Shown here piece after piece: positions 1 through 5,077 of a stretch of 5,077 bases of DNA (positions within the stretch are counted from its first letter, which is position 1; each line of letters starts with the position of its first letter). The stretch covers positions 1 to 5,077 of the forward strand of contig CAUZEO010000369.1 in the NCBI GenBank assembly GCA_963578625.1, in the 5' to 3' direction. Both the position numbers and the translations under genes were made by a program. Under the pieces are notes generated by a model that saw only the letters and a program-made list of their open reading frames with translations, had not been told where the DNA came from and ran no database searches. Source of the stretch: CAUZEO01 sp963578625 (lineage in GTDB: Bacteria > Verrucomicrobiota > Kiritimatiellia > SLOV01).

Positions 1-2
1 AC

Positions 3-1073
3 CTACTGAACCGCGATCCGGTAGACCCTTGCGTTGTCCCCGCCGGAGGAATCAAAGACAGACGTGGCACCGGCCTTCCCTTCGAAGGTGAATTCGGTGG
101 CAGTCCAGTTTCCCACCGCAGGATCGGTGGTGAATTCCACCTTGTAGTCCTGTCCGGCAAGACCATCCAGGGTGAGCGACACGATATCCGCCTGGACCAC
201 GCTATATGCATTCGTGGGGGGAGGGATCGCCAGGGGATCCTCGATGAAAAAATCGTCGTAGTAAAGGCCGGCGCCGGGACCCGCATTAAACTGAACGCTG
301 AATTGGTACCGGTCGATCGCCGCGGGAGTAGCGATCGAATCGCCATAGCCGGTACCACCATTGTCGTACACCGTGCCATTAACGCTGAGAGTGACAAAGG
401 GCTGGCTCGCTCCGTCGACCCTGGAGGAGACGACAATGGTGTTCCACTGGTTGAGTGGGAACACAACCCCCGCGGCGGTATCCCACCCTCCGGCGCTGTC
501 GTACTTCACCGTTCCGTCCTCGTCGAAGCGGAATTCAAAAATGAAATCCGGCCCACCGGTGTTTCCCAGAGCTCCACCCTCATTGGCCCACATCTCTACA
601 AGCCGGTTATCCGGACCGGCAATGCCATCCGTGGAAGGGACCCCGTAGATGGAAAAGGTCAGGATAGACTCGGTCGAGCCCAAACCACCCTGCTGAAGCG
701 GAAAGATCTGATAATGTTGACAGCAGGCGGTAACTTCGGGAGCGCCGGCGGCGGAGTACTTTAAGGAATTATTTCCGACCACCTGCACCGCGCCCGATGG
801 ACTTCCGTTTACAATCGTGGTCGTATCGACGACCTGCACTGCGATGGGAGTGGATTCGAAGAACATCCCTTCCGATCCATCAACCACCGGCACAGGATCA
901 AAATCTCCACTGGCAAACTCGTCCGCCGCAGGGGATTCTTCAAAGTCTTGGGCATAGATGACCACGAGCGCCTGCGACTGCGACGCCGTCAAGACCGCCG
1001 CCATGGCGGACAGCAGAACAATCCAGGGTTTGAATCGAGCGTTACTTGAGGAAGCTGTCATTTCGCGTTTCAT
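3..1073 (-). CDS. Secreted LamG/concanavalin-like protein of unknown function
   Basis: A complete 356-residue reading frame that ends in TAG at 3-5. The N-terminus has a classical signal peptide: basic residues to about R13/K15, a hydrophobic core around 17-30 (WIVLLSAMAAVLTA) and a likely signal peptidase I site after SQA at 33-35, so the product should be exported. Residues about 38-280 are beta-rich and read like a ConA/LamG jelly roll, with a 'W(N)TIVVSSRVDG' strand near 210-220, 'VTLSVNGTVYDNG' near 227-239 and 'GLYYDDFFIED' near 269-279, the usual closing strand of such domains. Residues about 288-356 form a separate small module (YKVEFTTDP, W323, RVYRIAVQ) of a type I associate with exported proteins of Verrucomicrobiota-like bacteria. 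The first ATG was chosen because GAGAGA lies about six bases upstream; Met5 has no such signal. No catalytic residues are recognisable. A glycan-binding or surface role is inferred; no precise function can be given. Confidence 0.85.
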   Translation of the reverse strand: MKREMTASSSNARFKPWIVLLSAMAAVLTASQSQALVVIYAQDFEESPAADEFASGDFDPVPVVDGSEGMFFESTPIAVQVVDTTTIVNGSPSGAVQVVGNNSLKYSAAGAPEVTACCQHYQIFPLQQGGLGSTESILTFSIYGVPSTDGIAGPDNRLVEMWANEGGALGNTGGPDFIFEFRFDEDGTVKYDSAGGWDTAAGVVFPLNQWNTIVVSSRVDGASQPFVTLSVNGTVYDNGGTGYGDSIATPAAIDRYQFSVQFNAGPGAGLYYDDFFIEDPLAIPPPTNAYSVVQADIVSLTLDGLAGQDYKVEFTTDPAVGNWTATEFTFEGKAGATSVFDSSGGDNARVYRIAVQ

Positions 1074-1142
1074 CCGGAATCTCTCAATGGTTTGTAAAAT
1101 TCAATGCTGCCAAATATGGTGAGGATACCAAAACCGTGTCAC

Positions 1143-1170
1143 ACTATCTATCAGCGTGCAGCCAAGTCAA
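1143..1170 (-). promoter_or_regulatory. Candidate sigma70-type promoter for the secreted LamG-like gene
   Basis: On the minus strand TTGACT (1165-1170) is followed after 16 bases by GATAGT (1143-1148). These match the -35 consensus at 5 of 6 positions and the -10 consensus at 4 of 6. Transcription would start near 1136, giving a leader of about 60 bases before the ATG at 1073. It is a pattern match only; a promoter further upstream or inside the gap is equally possible. Confidence 0.35.
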
Positions 1171-1513
1171 GAAGGAAAGCGCAGGGGGAGCCAACCGCCG
1201 GACCGTACTCTCTCCTTCAGCTAGTTGCAAAACCTGGGTTTCGCCGGGAAATTGCCACATAGTCACAGCTCGCAACGAATAACAGGGCCGGGGCCCATGA
1301 TCTACATCATTCTCCGGAACGGGGGGACCCCCGTCTCCAGAGATGAGACAACATTCTGAAAAGCACGAAGATATAAATTTGGAGACGGCGGTCCCCGCCG
1401 TACAGCGAATGGATGGGTCATGAAAAGGCCCTATCGGAGCGACCGTTTAAGTCAGCGGCATTCTGGGTAGACCACTTTTCGTTACTTTACGTGGCTTGGG
1501 CTTCCAGGCCGAC
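1171..1513. other. Non-coding gap between the two minus-strand genes
   Basis: Apart from the REPIN-like element, this stretch shows no convincing gene. Small hairpins are visible: GGGCC/GGCCC at 1285-1296, ATGAT/ATCAT at 1297-1310, and CCTACT/AGTAGG at 1513-1529, which overlaps the stop codon of the 857-residue gene. None is followed by a T-run on the minus strand, so no intrinsic terminator can be called. The size of the gap and the separate promoter candidate argue that the two minus-strand genes are not a tight operon. Confidence 0.5.
1319..1401. repeat. REPIN-like pair of inverted GC-rich hairpins
   Basis: Two copies of a short element face each other. The left copy spans 1319-1341 and the right one 1378-1401, separated by 36 bases. 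Compared in the same orientation they agree at about 21 of 24 positions. Each copy is itself a hairpin: ACGGGGG/CCCCCGT at 1319-1334 with a 2-base loop, and ACGGCGG/CCGCCGT at 1385-1401 with a 3-base loop, each flanked by the shared GGAG/CTCC. The fifth stem position is G:C in one and C:G in the other, a compensatory change. This architecture is that of REP doublets (REPINs/BIMEs) in intergenic DNA. It lies between the 3' end of the 857-residue gene and the promoter region of the LamG-like gene, so it could also stabilise or end the upstream transcript. No T-run follows it. Confidence 0.6.
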
Positions 1514-4087
1514 CTACTTTATGAGTAGGGCTGCATAGCCGTTTTGCTGGCGAGGCAGGCGGATCTTGATCTTGCCGTCGCGACGTTGGAGCGGTTTTGC
1601 GGGTCCGGGATGCAGCCGTTGGACGGCGGCCTCCTCCTTGCGCAATCCGAGCTTTTTGAAATTCAAACGTACTTCGACGTCGCGTTTGGAATCGTCGCGG
1701 GCAAAGAGGAACACCAGGCAATGCCCCGGCCAATGGTACGTCGCCGCATACGCCTTCACCCGCACCATCGACTGCCGCCACCAGGGCTGCATTTCGATCA
1801 GGTTATCGAAGTCGACGCGGCCAAGATGATTCCAATACTCCTCGAGTCGCTCCCACTCTTCCGGCGTGCCATCATCCGCTCCGGAGCAGTTACCGACGGT
1901 CATGGCCATGTCGGCGAGGCTGACGGCGCACACGCCGAAATTATACGCCCTCCGAGCCTTTGCATTCCAGGCCCAGAGGTTGAACTGGCCGCTGTTGAGG
2001 ACCCCGTTGTTGTGGTTCCGCATCATTTCCGGCGTGAAGACGTCGCGGCTTTCGCCGTAGATACGAGCGGTTTGATAGGCGCAACGCATCGGACCGCTGC
2101 TTTCGCCATAGCCCTCGAGGCCGAAGCGGCCGCCAACGTCCTGCACCAGGCGCCACAGCCCGTACATCTGGCGAACGTTACGCTCGATGTAGCCTTCTTT
2201 TTCCGCGCGGTCCAGTCGCGGGTCGGTCGATGCAGCCCAATCGATCGATTGCCCGCCGTCCAGGTAGATCCCGTCGAGATTGAAATCGCGCAAAGCGCGT
2301 TCGCAGTGCAGCCAGTGAACGGCCGTGGCGGCCTCCGCGTAGGCCAGGTAGGTTAACCTGAGCTGCGCGGGCCAGTCGAAAAAGTAGGGCGGAACATGCC
2401 GGTGCCGCCACTTCAATCCCGGATCGTTTATGGGAAGCCACCGCGGACTGATGTAAACCACCAACTCCATCCCGAGCGCTTCGCAGTCGCGGCGCAGGCG
2501 CTTTACATCCTTGTCGGAGGTCTCCAGTTCCGCCCAGTCGGTTTCGTTGATCGACTGCCAGGACTGATGAAGCACGATGCAGTTGGCGCCGGCCTTCTTG
2601 TATCTCTTGAGCTTTGCCGTCGAAGGGATCTCGCGCGCAGTCACGCCGGGATTCAGTCGCTCGCCTTTTTCCCAGTCCATATAGCAGCAATGCACAATCC
2701 GCTTGCTGAACGCGTCGGTGTCCAGCGTCTGATGCGGCGACAGCACGGTATAGAAGCGGCAGGCCGCGCCGTCGGTCATGGCGGCAATTCGGCCGCTTCG
2801 CTTTCCACTGCCCGGCGCCTCCTCCATCCGCTGGCCATCATGGCCATCGAGATAGACCGAAAATCCGTGCACTCCGTCGTGCAACGTGCATTGCCCGTTT
2901 ACATTGCGGGCTATATCGGAGTCCACAATGGCTACTCCCGTTTCATTTTCCGGAAAGAGCCAGTCGCATCGGTCCTTGTATCGGAGCGATGGAGAAAGCC
3001 GGGCGTCGATTCGCCATCGGATCGATTGCTCGGGAATCCGAGTAGGCTTGATTTCCCAGACGATCAGCCCGTTGAGGTGGAAACGCAGCGAAACGCCCAC
3101 GTTCAGCGTACCGCGTCCGCCGCTCTTTTCCTGCAATCTCCAGTTCCAGGTCGCGCCGAGGTGGTTCATTTTGAATCCGGACGCGGCATTGTCCTTGAGC
3201 ACATATCGGCGTCCTTTCACCTCGGCGGTGATGTCCGGAAACGGTTGGGTAATCAATTCCGCAAGATCGCCCGGCCCGCCGCTGGCAGCGGAGACCATCC
3301 GGCCGCTTTTCCGGTCCCATGTGATCTCCGATCCGGCAAACGCGTTGTGCAGGCGTATCCCGTCGCGTTTGGTTTCAACCCGCAGGTGAGCATGCAAGTC
3401 TTCGCGATGGGACCGGGTGATGCGGCGGGAAATTGCTTTCGTCTCGTCCATCCGCGCACGGTACTTCGCGTATTCTTTTTCCGTACGCCGTTCCGTCTGC
3501 CTGCAGGTGTGCAGGATCGCGTCATCGGCATAGATCCCGAGGATTCCGCCGCACTGCGTGGCGACCGGTTTTTTCAAGACGATTGTGCCATTGATCGCGA
3601 CGCTGATGCTGGTGCGGTTGTTTTCGATCACCAGTCGCATCCTCCGGCGCCGGCGGCATGGAACCGTCGCCTGGGCGCGCTGAGTCACGCGCTCTTTCAG
3701 ATCGTACGTTTCGCCTTTCGCGCGGGATCGTCGATAGTCGCGAGCCAGTGTTCGCAACTCGACTCGACCCGATTCGAGATCGAGAGTGACACAATGCTCC
3801 AAGTGCACGGAACGGCCGACGGATATTTCCAAGGCGCCCGAACCGGGTGTGAGCACGATCTCCGTGGTGCCGCGGGCGGAGAACCATCCGCCGAGCAGCC
3901 CTCCCTGTTTCAAGCGGAGTCCTCCGGGCTCCTGCGAGAACCGTTCCGTATCGGCCCAATCGGGATGTCCGGCGCCCATCGTGCTGTAGGCGCCGACGCC
4001 GGTAGTTCGTCCCGCCACCGGTACGAATTCCAGCCGTGCCTTCGGTTCGGCGCGAAAATCGACATGGAAAAGAGGTTCGGTTTTCAT
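1514..4087 (-). CDS. Large glycoside-hydrolase-like protein, family unassigned
   Basis: A complete 857-residue frame ending in TAG at 1514-1516. Three parts can be read. Residues 1 to about 200 look like a ConA/LamG-type sandwich (HVDFRAEP at the start, 'MRLVIENNRTSISVAINGTIV' near 150-170, 'GGILGIYADDAIL' near 180-192). Residues about 235-470 are beta-rich, like the N-terminal sandwich of many alpha-galactosidase-type enzymes. Residues about 485-785 read as a (beta/alpha)8 barrel: 'GANCIVLHQSW' (500-510), 'GMELVVYISPRW' (539-550), 'FNLDGIYLDGG' (602-612, with D605 and D610), 'FGLEGYGES' (655-663, with E658 and E662) and 'YGESRDVF' near 677. The C-terminal 70 residues look like a closing beta domain. 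D610 and one of E658/E662 are the best guesses for catalytic acids. There is no signal peptide, so the protein is probably cytoplasmic. R145-R149 is a run of five arginines. The Shine-Dalgarno is weak (GGA ten bases before ATG). Resemblance to DUF6259-like or clan GH-D-like enzymes is from memory; the substrate is unknown. Confidence 0.85.
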   Translation of the reverse strand: MKTEPLFHVDFRAEPKARLEFVPVAGRTTGVGAYSTMGAGHPDWADTERFSQEPGGLRLKQGGLLGGWFSARGTTEIVLTPGSGALEISVGRSVHLEHCVTLDLESGRVELRTLARDYRRSRAKGETYDLKERVTQRAQATVPCRRRRRMRLVIENNRTSISVAINGTIVLKKPVATQCGGILGIYADDAILHTCRQTERRTEKEYAKYRARMDETKAISRRITRSHREDLHAHLRVETKRDGIRLHNAFAGSEITWDRKSGRMVSAASGGPGDLAELITQPFPDITAEVKGRRYVLKDNAASGFKMNHLGATWNWRLQEKSGGRGTLNVGVSLRFHLNGLIVWEIKPTRIPEQSIRWRIDARLSPSLRYKDRCDWLFPENETGVAIVDSDIARNVNGQCTLHDGVHGFSVYLDGHDGQRMEEAPGSGKRSGRIAAMTDGAACRFYTVLSPHQTLDTDAFSKRIVHCCYMDWEKGERLNPGVTAREIPSTAKLKRYKKAGANCIVLHQSWQSINETDWAELETSDKDVKRLRRDCEALGMELVVYISPRWLPINDPGLKWRHRHVPPYFFDWPAQLRLTYLAYAEAATAVHWLHCERALRDFNLDGIYLDGGQSIDWAASTDPRLDRAEKEGYIERNVRQMYGLWRLVQDVGGRFGLEGYGESSGPMRCAYQTARIYGESRDVFTPEMMRNHNNGVLNSGQFNLWAWNAKARRAYNFGVCAVSLADMAMTVGNCSGADDGTPEEWERLEEYWNHLGRVDFDNLIEMQPWWRQSMVRVKAYAATYHWPGHCLVFLFARDDSKRDVEVRLNFKKLGLRKEEAAVQRLHPGPAKPLQRRDGKIKIRLPRQQNGYAALLIK

Positions 4088-4094
4088 ATTACAA

Positions 4095-4106
4095 AATTCC
4101 GGAATT
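4095..4106. promoter_or_regulatory. 12-bp perfect palindrome next to the start of the 857-residue gene
   Basis: AATTCCGGAATT is perfectly self-complementary and ends eight bases upstream of the ATG at 4085-4087 (minus strand). It covers the place where a ribosome binding site would sit and supplies the only GGA there. It could be a dimeric regulator's operator or a translation-limiting fold; chance in an AT-rich leader is also possible. Confidence 0.3.
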
Positions 4107-4168
4107 GTTCTTGAAGAGGTTTTTTCCCTGATTTTGTTTTAAGTGCCGCTCTTGACCCTTCGTTGATT

Positions 4169-4199
4169 AGACCCCCATGCCCTTGTGCCATGGGGGTCT
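4169..4199. other. Perfect 11-bp stem-loop in the divergent intergenic region
   Basis: AGACCCCCATG (4169-4179) pairs perfectly with CATGGGGGTCT (4189-4199) around a 9-base loop. The stem is long and GC-rich like an intrinsic terminator, but only TT follows on the plus strand and CTAATC on the minus strand, so the T-tract is missing. It sits about 80 bases upstream of the 857-residue gene, where a terminator would serve no annotated gene. It could be the end of an unannotated small RNA, a leader structure, or an intergenic repeat. Confidence 0.6.
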
Positions 4200-4317
4200 T
4201 GAGCGTGTAACGGCCACCCACGAAATTTGAAATTTGCTGCATCGTGAATCTCATAGCTTTCGTAGCATTAATCGGCTAAACGCACAACACTCGACCCGGG
4301 TTTCACGTACACCTTAA

Positions 4318-4435
4318 TTTCGATATTCGATATTCTCCGGCGATTCGAAAAACTTTCGGGATCTTTTCCTGATTTTGCAGGGAGCATTGAGCCCCCACTG
4401 GCTTTATGCCGGTGGAACGTAGGATTGTGCACTAC
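4318..4435 (+). repeat. Unit A of a palindromic intergenic cassette
   Basis: This is the left member of an inverted pair with unit B (4529-4652). From outside in it has two copies of the 7-mer TCGATAT (4320-4333), the block GGATCTTTTCC (around 4359-4369) with a small CCTG/CAGG hairpin (4368-4381), an 8-bp stem with 5-nt loop (CCACTGGC 4395-4402, GCCGGTGG 4408-4415, with one T:G pair), and the motif GCACTAC (4429-4435). The last 25 bases of the unit agree with unit B at 19 positions. A 17-bp insertion-like stretch around 4337-4357 has no counterpart in B. It is probably a non-autonomous mobile or REP-type repeat; the family is not recognised. Confidence 0.6.
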
Positions 4436-4528
4436 ATCCGACCCCGCCGAGACAATCGTACCCCCCCCCTGTCCTTGCATGCCAAACTGTAGTGCAGCGA
4501 AGATCGGCTCTGGTGGAGTGCATGACTA
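4436..4528. other. Centre of the palindromic cassette
   Basis: The core between units A and B is not obviously symmetric. It holds a run of nine C (4461-4469) and a short direct duplication: TGCATG followed within a few bases by GTAGTGC occurs at 4476-4495 and again at 4519-4535, the second copy running into unit B. A stem of nine pairs with one mismatch links 4419-4428 to 4452-4461, placing the GCACTAC motif of unit A in its loop. No coding frame is supported. Confidence 0.45.
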
Positions 4529-4652
4529 GTAGTGCCGAATCACTCGCTCCACCGAGAGGAGCTCGGTGGGGGCGCTTTGTTCGAGTTGGTACAAAGAACC
4601 CACCCAAAAAATTTGGGAAAGATCCAAAATATCGAATATCGAATATCGAAGG
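4529..4652 (-). repeat. Unit B of a palindromic intergenic cassette
   Basis: This is the inverted partner of unit A. Read on the minus strand it starts with three copies of the 7-bp repeat (ATATCGA on plus, 4629-4649), then GGATCTTTCCC with a CCCAAA/TTTGGG hairpin (4603-4617), then a perfect 8-bp stem with 5-nt loop (CCACCGAG 4549-4556, CTCGGTGG 4562-4569 on plus), and finally GCACTAC (GTAGTGC on plus, 4529-4535). The order and loop size match unit A, while two of the eight stem pairs have changed on both sides. An extra stretch around 4571-4602 distinguishes it from A. It ends about 75 bases before the CBM9-like gene and may contribute to that gene's leader. Confidence 0.6.
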
Positions 4653-4674
4653 AGTAGGTTCTCGCTTGATCATT

Positions 4675-4687
4675 GCCTGCTTCAGGC
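4675..4687 (+). other. Small hairpin in the leader of the CBM9-like gene
   Basis: GCCTG (4675-4679) pairs with CAGGC (4683-4687) over a CTT loop, 38 bases before the start codon. It is short, and no anti-terminator or T-run accompanies it. It may be incidental. Confidence 0.25.
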
Positions 4688-4711
4688 GTAGGTAGCCCCG
4701 TGAATTCATCA

Positions 4712-4716
4712 AAGGA
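4712..4716 (+). promoter_or_regulatory. Ribosome binding site of the CBM9-like gene
   Basis: AAGGA lies nine bases before the ATG at 4726. It is the strongest Shine-Dalgarno-like sequence in the window and decides the start of this edge-cut gene over the internal Met26, which has no such signal. Confidence 0.7.
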
Positions 4717-4725
4717 AAACCGACC

Positions 4726-5077
4726 ATGAGCTGCTCAAAACCATCATCCTGCTTATCTACCCGTCGCCGATTTCACTCCATCCTCGCGCGAGTTTGTGCC
4801 ATGACATTTCTGACGGTCGGTGCAATGGCGGAAGCATCCGAACCGATCCGCCCCCGGATCGCGCCAACGTACGTCGAAACCCCACCGGTCCTCGACGGCA
4901 AAATGTCCGAAGGTGAATGGGACCGTGTGGCGAGCACCACCGGCTTCCTCTACACCGACGTGACCCTCGCCGCCATGCAGCCGCGCGTCTGGACTGCTTT
5001 CGATGAAAAGAATCTCTACATCTGTTTTCAGTCCTACAACCCGGGCGGCGTCGACGGAACGGTGAAGGAACACGACG
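4726..5077 (+). CDS. Exported CBM9-like domain protein, N-terminal part (cut by window edge)
   Basis: An open frame of 117 codons running off the right edge without a stop. Residues 1 to about 37 form a signal peptide: a basic stretch TRRRF (12-16), a hydrophobic segment around 19-34 interrupted by R22, and likely cleavage after AMA (33-35) or AEA (35-37). TRRRF resembles the twin-arginine (Tat) motif, so folded export is possible. The mature part begins 'IAPTYVETPPVLDGKMSEGEWDRVASTTGF', followed by 'QPRVWTAFDEKNLYICFQSYNP' and 'VKEHD'. This is the typical start of CBM9/DOMON-like carbohydrate-binding domains in PVC bacteria (PPVLDG, EGEW, Q-x-R-V-W-x-A-x-D-E-x-x-L-Y-I). In known relatives the domain is followed by a large C-terminal, often glycoside-hydrolase-like region, which cannot be seen here. 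It is divergent from the 857-residue gene, suggesting shared use in glycan utilisation. Confidence 0.8.
   Translation, partial: MSCSKPSSCLSTRRRFHSILARVCAMTFLTVGAMAEASEPIRPRIAPTYVETPPVLDGKMSEGEWDRVASTTGFLYTDVTLAAMQPRVWTAFDEKNLYICFQSYNPGGVDGTVKEHD

Larger units (their letters stand above)
4088..4317. other. Left part of the divergent intergenic region, no gene seen
   Basis: Besides the palindrome and the 11-bp hairpin, this stretch contains a T-rich tract followed by CCTGATTTTG (4121-4136) and a 7-bp tandem repeat, GAAATTT twice (4222-4235). No frame here has a credible start, ribosome binding site and protein-like composition. The promoter of the 857-residue gene should lie here, but no clear -35/-10 pair stands out. 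Confidence 0.5.

Noticed and set aside
1046..1282. 78-codon frame on the plus strand upstream of the LamG-like gene
   Set aside because: It overlaps the start of the LamG-like gene antisense, has no ribosome binding site, and has a composition unlike a protein.
1544..2356. 270-codon open frame on the plus strand
   Set aside because: Also antisense to the 857-residue gene, with no ribosome binding site or domain of its own.
2396..4114. 572-codon open frame on the plus strand
   Set aside because: It is antisense to the 857-residue gene. Its translation lacks recognisable domain structure, and the opposite strand gives coherent enzyme-like motifs. Long antisense frames are common opposite GC-rich genes.
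4629..4649. Three tandem 7-mers as a possible CRISPR or satellite array
   Set aside because: The units are contiguous with no spacers and only three copies, and they belong to the end of the inverted unit.
4668..4695. TTGATC with TAGGTA as a promoter for the CBM9-like gene
   Set aside because: The -10 match is poor, and the small 4675-4687 hairpin occupies the spacer; it was not strong enough to list.
4404..4727. 107-codon frame on the minus strand across the cassette
   Set aside because: It runs straight through unit B and the core, including the hairpin stems and tandem 7-mers, so its protein is simply translated repeat DNA.
4753..5073. 106-codon frame on the minus strand
   Set aside because: It is the reverse of the CBM9-like coding sequence, whose motifs, signal peptide and ribosome binding site are clear.

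Overview
The window looks like a bacterial chromosome segment from the PVC group (Verrucomicrobiota, Kiritimatiellota, Lentisphaerota or Planctomycetota). This is inferred from three things: a secreted concanavalin-like protein ending in a small 'EFTTDP...W...RVYRI' module, a large unassigned glycoside-hydrolase-like protein, and the start of a secreted protein with a CBM9-type 'PPVLDGKMSEGEW' domain. Large intergenic gaps filled with structured repeats also fit. No marker gene fixes the phylum.

Layout. Positions 3-1073 (minus) hold a complete 356-residue exported protein with a LamG/ConA-like fold. Positions 1074-1513 are non-coding and contain a plausible sigma70-type promoter for that gene and a REPIN-like pair of inverted GC-rich hairpins (1319-1401). 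Positions 1514-4087 (minus) hold a complete 857-residue protein without a signal peptide: a ConA-like N-terminus, a beta-rich middle and a (beta/alpha)8-like region with candidate acidic residues. Positions 4088-4725 form a 638-base divergent intergenic region. It contains a palindrome just upstream of the 857-residue gene, an 11-bp perfect hairpin, and a palindromic cassette of about 335 bp (4318-4652) built from two inverted, diverged copies of one unit. From 4726 to the right edge (plus) runs the N-terminal part of a signal-peptide-bearing CBM9-like protein, cut by the window.

Taken together the coding content suggests polysaccharide binding and breakdown. The right-hand protein would be exported and bind or process glycans, the 857-residue protein would act inside the cell or be exported without a recognisable signal, and the left-hand protein would be secreted or surface-associated. 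No transporter, regulator or sulfatase is present to name the substrate, so a pathway is inference only.

The least ordinary signal is non-coding. The two units of the 4318-4652 cassette keep the same architecture: 7-bp ATATCGA tandem repeats outermost, a small hairpin, an 8-bp/5-nt hairpin, then a GCACTAC motif. The main hairpin shows two paired compensatory substitutions between copies, which indicates that the folded structure, not only the sequence, has been maintained.
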